A stretch of DNA of 64,000 nt from Brevundimonas sp. SL130 (GTDB taxonomy: Bacteria > Pseudomonadota > Alphaproteobacteria > Caulobacterales > Caulobacteraceae). A model generated the notes under the pieces. The model saw nothing but the letters and a program-made list of their open reading frames with translations. It was not told the origin of the DNA and did not search any database. A program made the position numbers and the translations under genes. How positions within the stretch are numbered: the first letter of the stretch is position 1; each line of letters opens with the position of its first letter. Positions 62,719-64,000 of this stretch are shown here, piece by piece. The DNA is taken from positions 3,202,657-3,266,656 of the forward strand of contig NZ_CP113064.1 of assembly GCF_026625805.1 (NCBI RefSeq), given 5' to 3'.

Positions 62719-64000
62719 ATGAACCAAGACGCCTCCTATTTCTTCTGCGGCATCGGCGGGTCGGGCATGCTGCCCCTGGCCCTGATCGTCCAGGCCCAGG
62801 GGCACCGTATCGAAGGCTCGGACCGGGCGCTGGACCAGGGGCGCACGCCCGAGAAGTTCGACTGGCTACGCGCCCACGGCGTGACCCTGCACCCTCAGGA
62901 CGGATCGGGCGTAACCCGCGCCGCCCAGACCGTCGTCGCCACCGGCGCGATTGAAGAGACTGTGCCCGATATCGGCGCCGCCCGCCGCGTCGGGGCGACC
63001 ATCTTCACCCGCCCCCAGCTGCTGAGCCAGTTGTTCAACGCCGCCCCGACCTCGGTCGGCGTCGCGGGCACCAGCGGCAAGTCCACCATCACCGGCATGA
63101 TCGCCTGGATCCTGAACCAGACCGACCGCAACCCCACCGTCGTCAACGGCGCCGTGATGAAGAATTTCGCCGATGCCGACCACCCGTTCGCCAGCGCCCT
63201 GGTCGGAGGACCCGATCTGTTCGTGGCCGAGGTGGACGAGTCCGACGGCTCCATCGCCGGCTATGACCCCACCGTCGCCGTCGTCTCCAACATCTCGCTG
63301 GATCACAAGTCGATGGAGGAACTGCGCGACCTGTTCGGCGGCTTCACCGCCCGCGCGACCACCGCCGTGCTGAACCTCGACAATCCCGAAACGGCGGCCC
63401 TGGCCCAGACCCTGCCGGCCGACAAGACGATCACCTTCGCCCTGGGCGAGGAAAAGGCCGACCTGTCCGCCCATGACCTGGTCCCCCTGCCGACCGGCAT
63501 GAAGTTCCGCCTGATCGAGGGCTGGAGCGAATATGACGTCGTCCTGAACGTCCCCGGCGCCCACAATGTCGCCAATGCCCTGGCGGCGCTGGGTGCGACC
63601 CGGGCCCTGGGCGTGCCGACAGGCCAGGCGGTCAAGGCGCTGGAGACCTTCGCCGGCATCCGTCGCCGGATGGAGGTGGTCGGGACCGTCAACGACATCA
63701 CCGTCATCGACGACTTCGCCCATAACCCGGACAAGATCGCCGCCACGCTCAAAGACCCTGCACGCCTTCGACGGCCGTCTGCTGATCCTGTTCCAGCCCC
63801 ACGGCTTCGGCCCGCTGAAACTGATGAAGTCCGAATTCATCGACGGTTTCGCCGGCCTGATGCGCGAGACCGACGTCCTGCTGATGCCCGAGCCGGTCTA
63901 TTACGGCGGCACCACCGACCGCAGCGTCGGCTCCGAAGACATCGCCTCGGGCGTCCGCGCCGCCGGCCGCACCGCCGAGGCCCTGCCGACCCGCGCCGAC
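62719..64000 (+). CDS. Mur ligase (MurC/Mpl-like), frameshifted and partial
   Basis: Starts MNQDASYFFCGIGGSGML at an ATG with AAGGGGG upstream. It has the MurC-type nucleotide-binding N-terminus (GSDRALDQGR), P-loop GVAGTSGKSTITGM, VAEVDESDGS, VVSNISLDHKSM and NVPGAHNVANALAAL. At 63751-63753 an extra A breaks the frame: removing it restores TLKTLHAFDGRLLILFQPH and sequence to the window end. Either an assembly/sequencing error or a mutation; the sequence beyond is well conserved, favouring error. Its position beside ldcA suggests recycling of the murein tripeptide (Mpl). The 3' end is outside the window. Confidence 0.75.
   Translation, partial: MNQDASYFFCGIGGSGMLPLALIVQAQGHRIEGSDRALDQGRTPEKFDWLRAHGVTLHPQDGSGVTRAAQTVVATGAIEETVPDIGAARRVGATIFTRPQLLSQLFNAAPTSVGVAGTSGKSTITGMIAWILNQTDRNPTVVNGAVMKNFADADHPFASALVGGPDLFVAEVDESDGSIAGYDPTVAVVSNISLDHKSMEELRDLFGGFTARATTAVLNLDNPETAALAQTLPADKTITFALGEEKADLSAHDLVPLPTGMKFRLIEGWSEYDVVLNVPGAHNVANALAALGATRALGVPTGQAVKALETFAGIRRRMEVVGTVNDITVIDDFAHNPDKIAATLKDPARLRRPSADPVPAPRLRPAETDEVRIHRRFRRPDARDRRPADARAGLLRRHHRPQRRLRRHRLGRPRRRPHRRGPADPRR

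Overview
This is GC-rich alphaproteobacterial DNA. The housekeeping genes at the right end (rpoD with an aspartate-rich N-terminal insert, dnaG without zinc ligands, dusA, ldcA, a DUF2256 protein, an extensin-like lipoprotein) suggest a Brevundimonas-like member of the Caulobacterales. That is recognition of protein style, not a database match. About 0-45.2 kb looks like accessory DNA ending in a tyrosine integrase beside the 5' end of dusA, a known island attachment gene. About 45.3-64 kb looks like core chromosome.

Layout of the accessory part. 0-2.8 kb: two diverged copies of one IS630-type element around wrecks of an IS3 transposase and a regulator gene. 3-11.4 kb: a 53-aa membrane protein, then an exported RHS polymorphic-toxin locus (two overlapping RHS genes, a C-terminal Ntox50-like toxin domain, an immunity-like gene) and a 1037-aa secreted repeat protein. 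11.7-13.9 kb: a small operon with an XRE regulator, a LuxR-type regulator carrying a membrane anchor, and three unknown proteins. 14.0-19.3 kb: an unusual run with two von Willebrand A proteins (one with a destroyed metal site), a 65-aa protein and a zinc phospholipase-C-like protein. 19.8-27.4 kb: pieces of an alphaproteobacterial integrative conjugative element (ParB-like, DUF736, HipBA, AlpA-like HTH, DUF2840, TraF-type peptidase, lytic transglycosylase), apparently decayed: repA/parA are absent, the transglycosylase is cut off and no tra/trb genes follow.

27.4-45.2 kb is a defence island. A nitrilase-fold protein, possibly the tail of a reverse transcriptase-nitrilase, sits at the junction. 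Then comes a DNA phosphorothioation locus: dndA-dndC-(61-aa ORF)-dndD-dndE-GIY-YIG on the + strand; a convergent five-gene operon on the - strand (77-aa ORF, DndD-like SMC ATPase, FtsK/HerA ATPase, ABC-type ATPase, DUF4435 TOPRIM protein); and GIY-YIG-dndB on the + strand. The usual DptFGH restriction genes are not present. Chained 4-8-base overlaps in the - operon suggest a single machine, and its last two genes resemble the PARIS ATPase/TOPRIM pair. This is the best candidate here for a little-described system: phosphorothioate marking joined to an SMC + translocase + PARIS-like effector. A nucleotidyltransferase-HEPN fusion and the integrase close the island.

The core part carries dusA, a 3D-domain protein, a periplasmic repeat protein, a Mpo1-like protein, a DEAD-box helicase, an MCP, an HxlR regulator divergent from a VOC/SRPBCC/DUF1428 cassette, an extensin-like lipoprotein, rpoD, a VapBC-type pair between rpoD and dnaG, dnaG, ldcA, and a Mur ligase with an apparent one-base frameshift running off the window. 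All functional calls come from reading motifs; no search was run.
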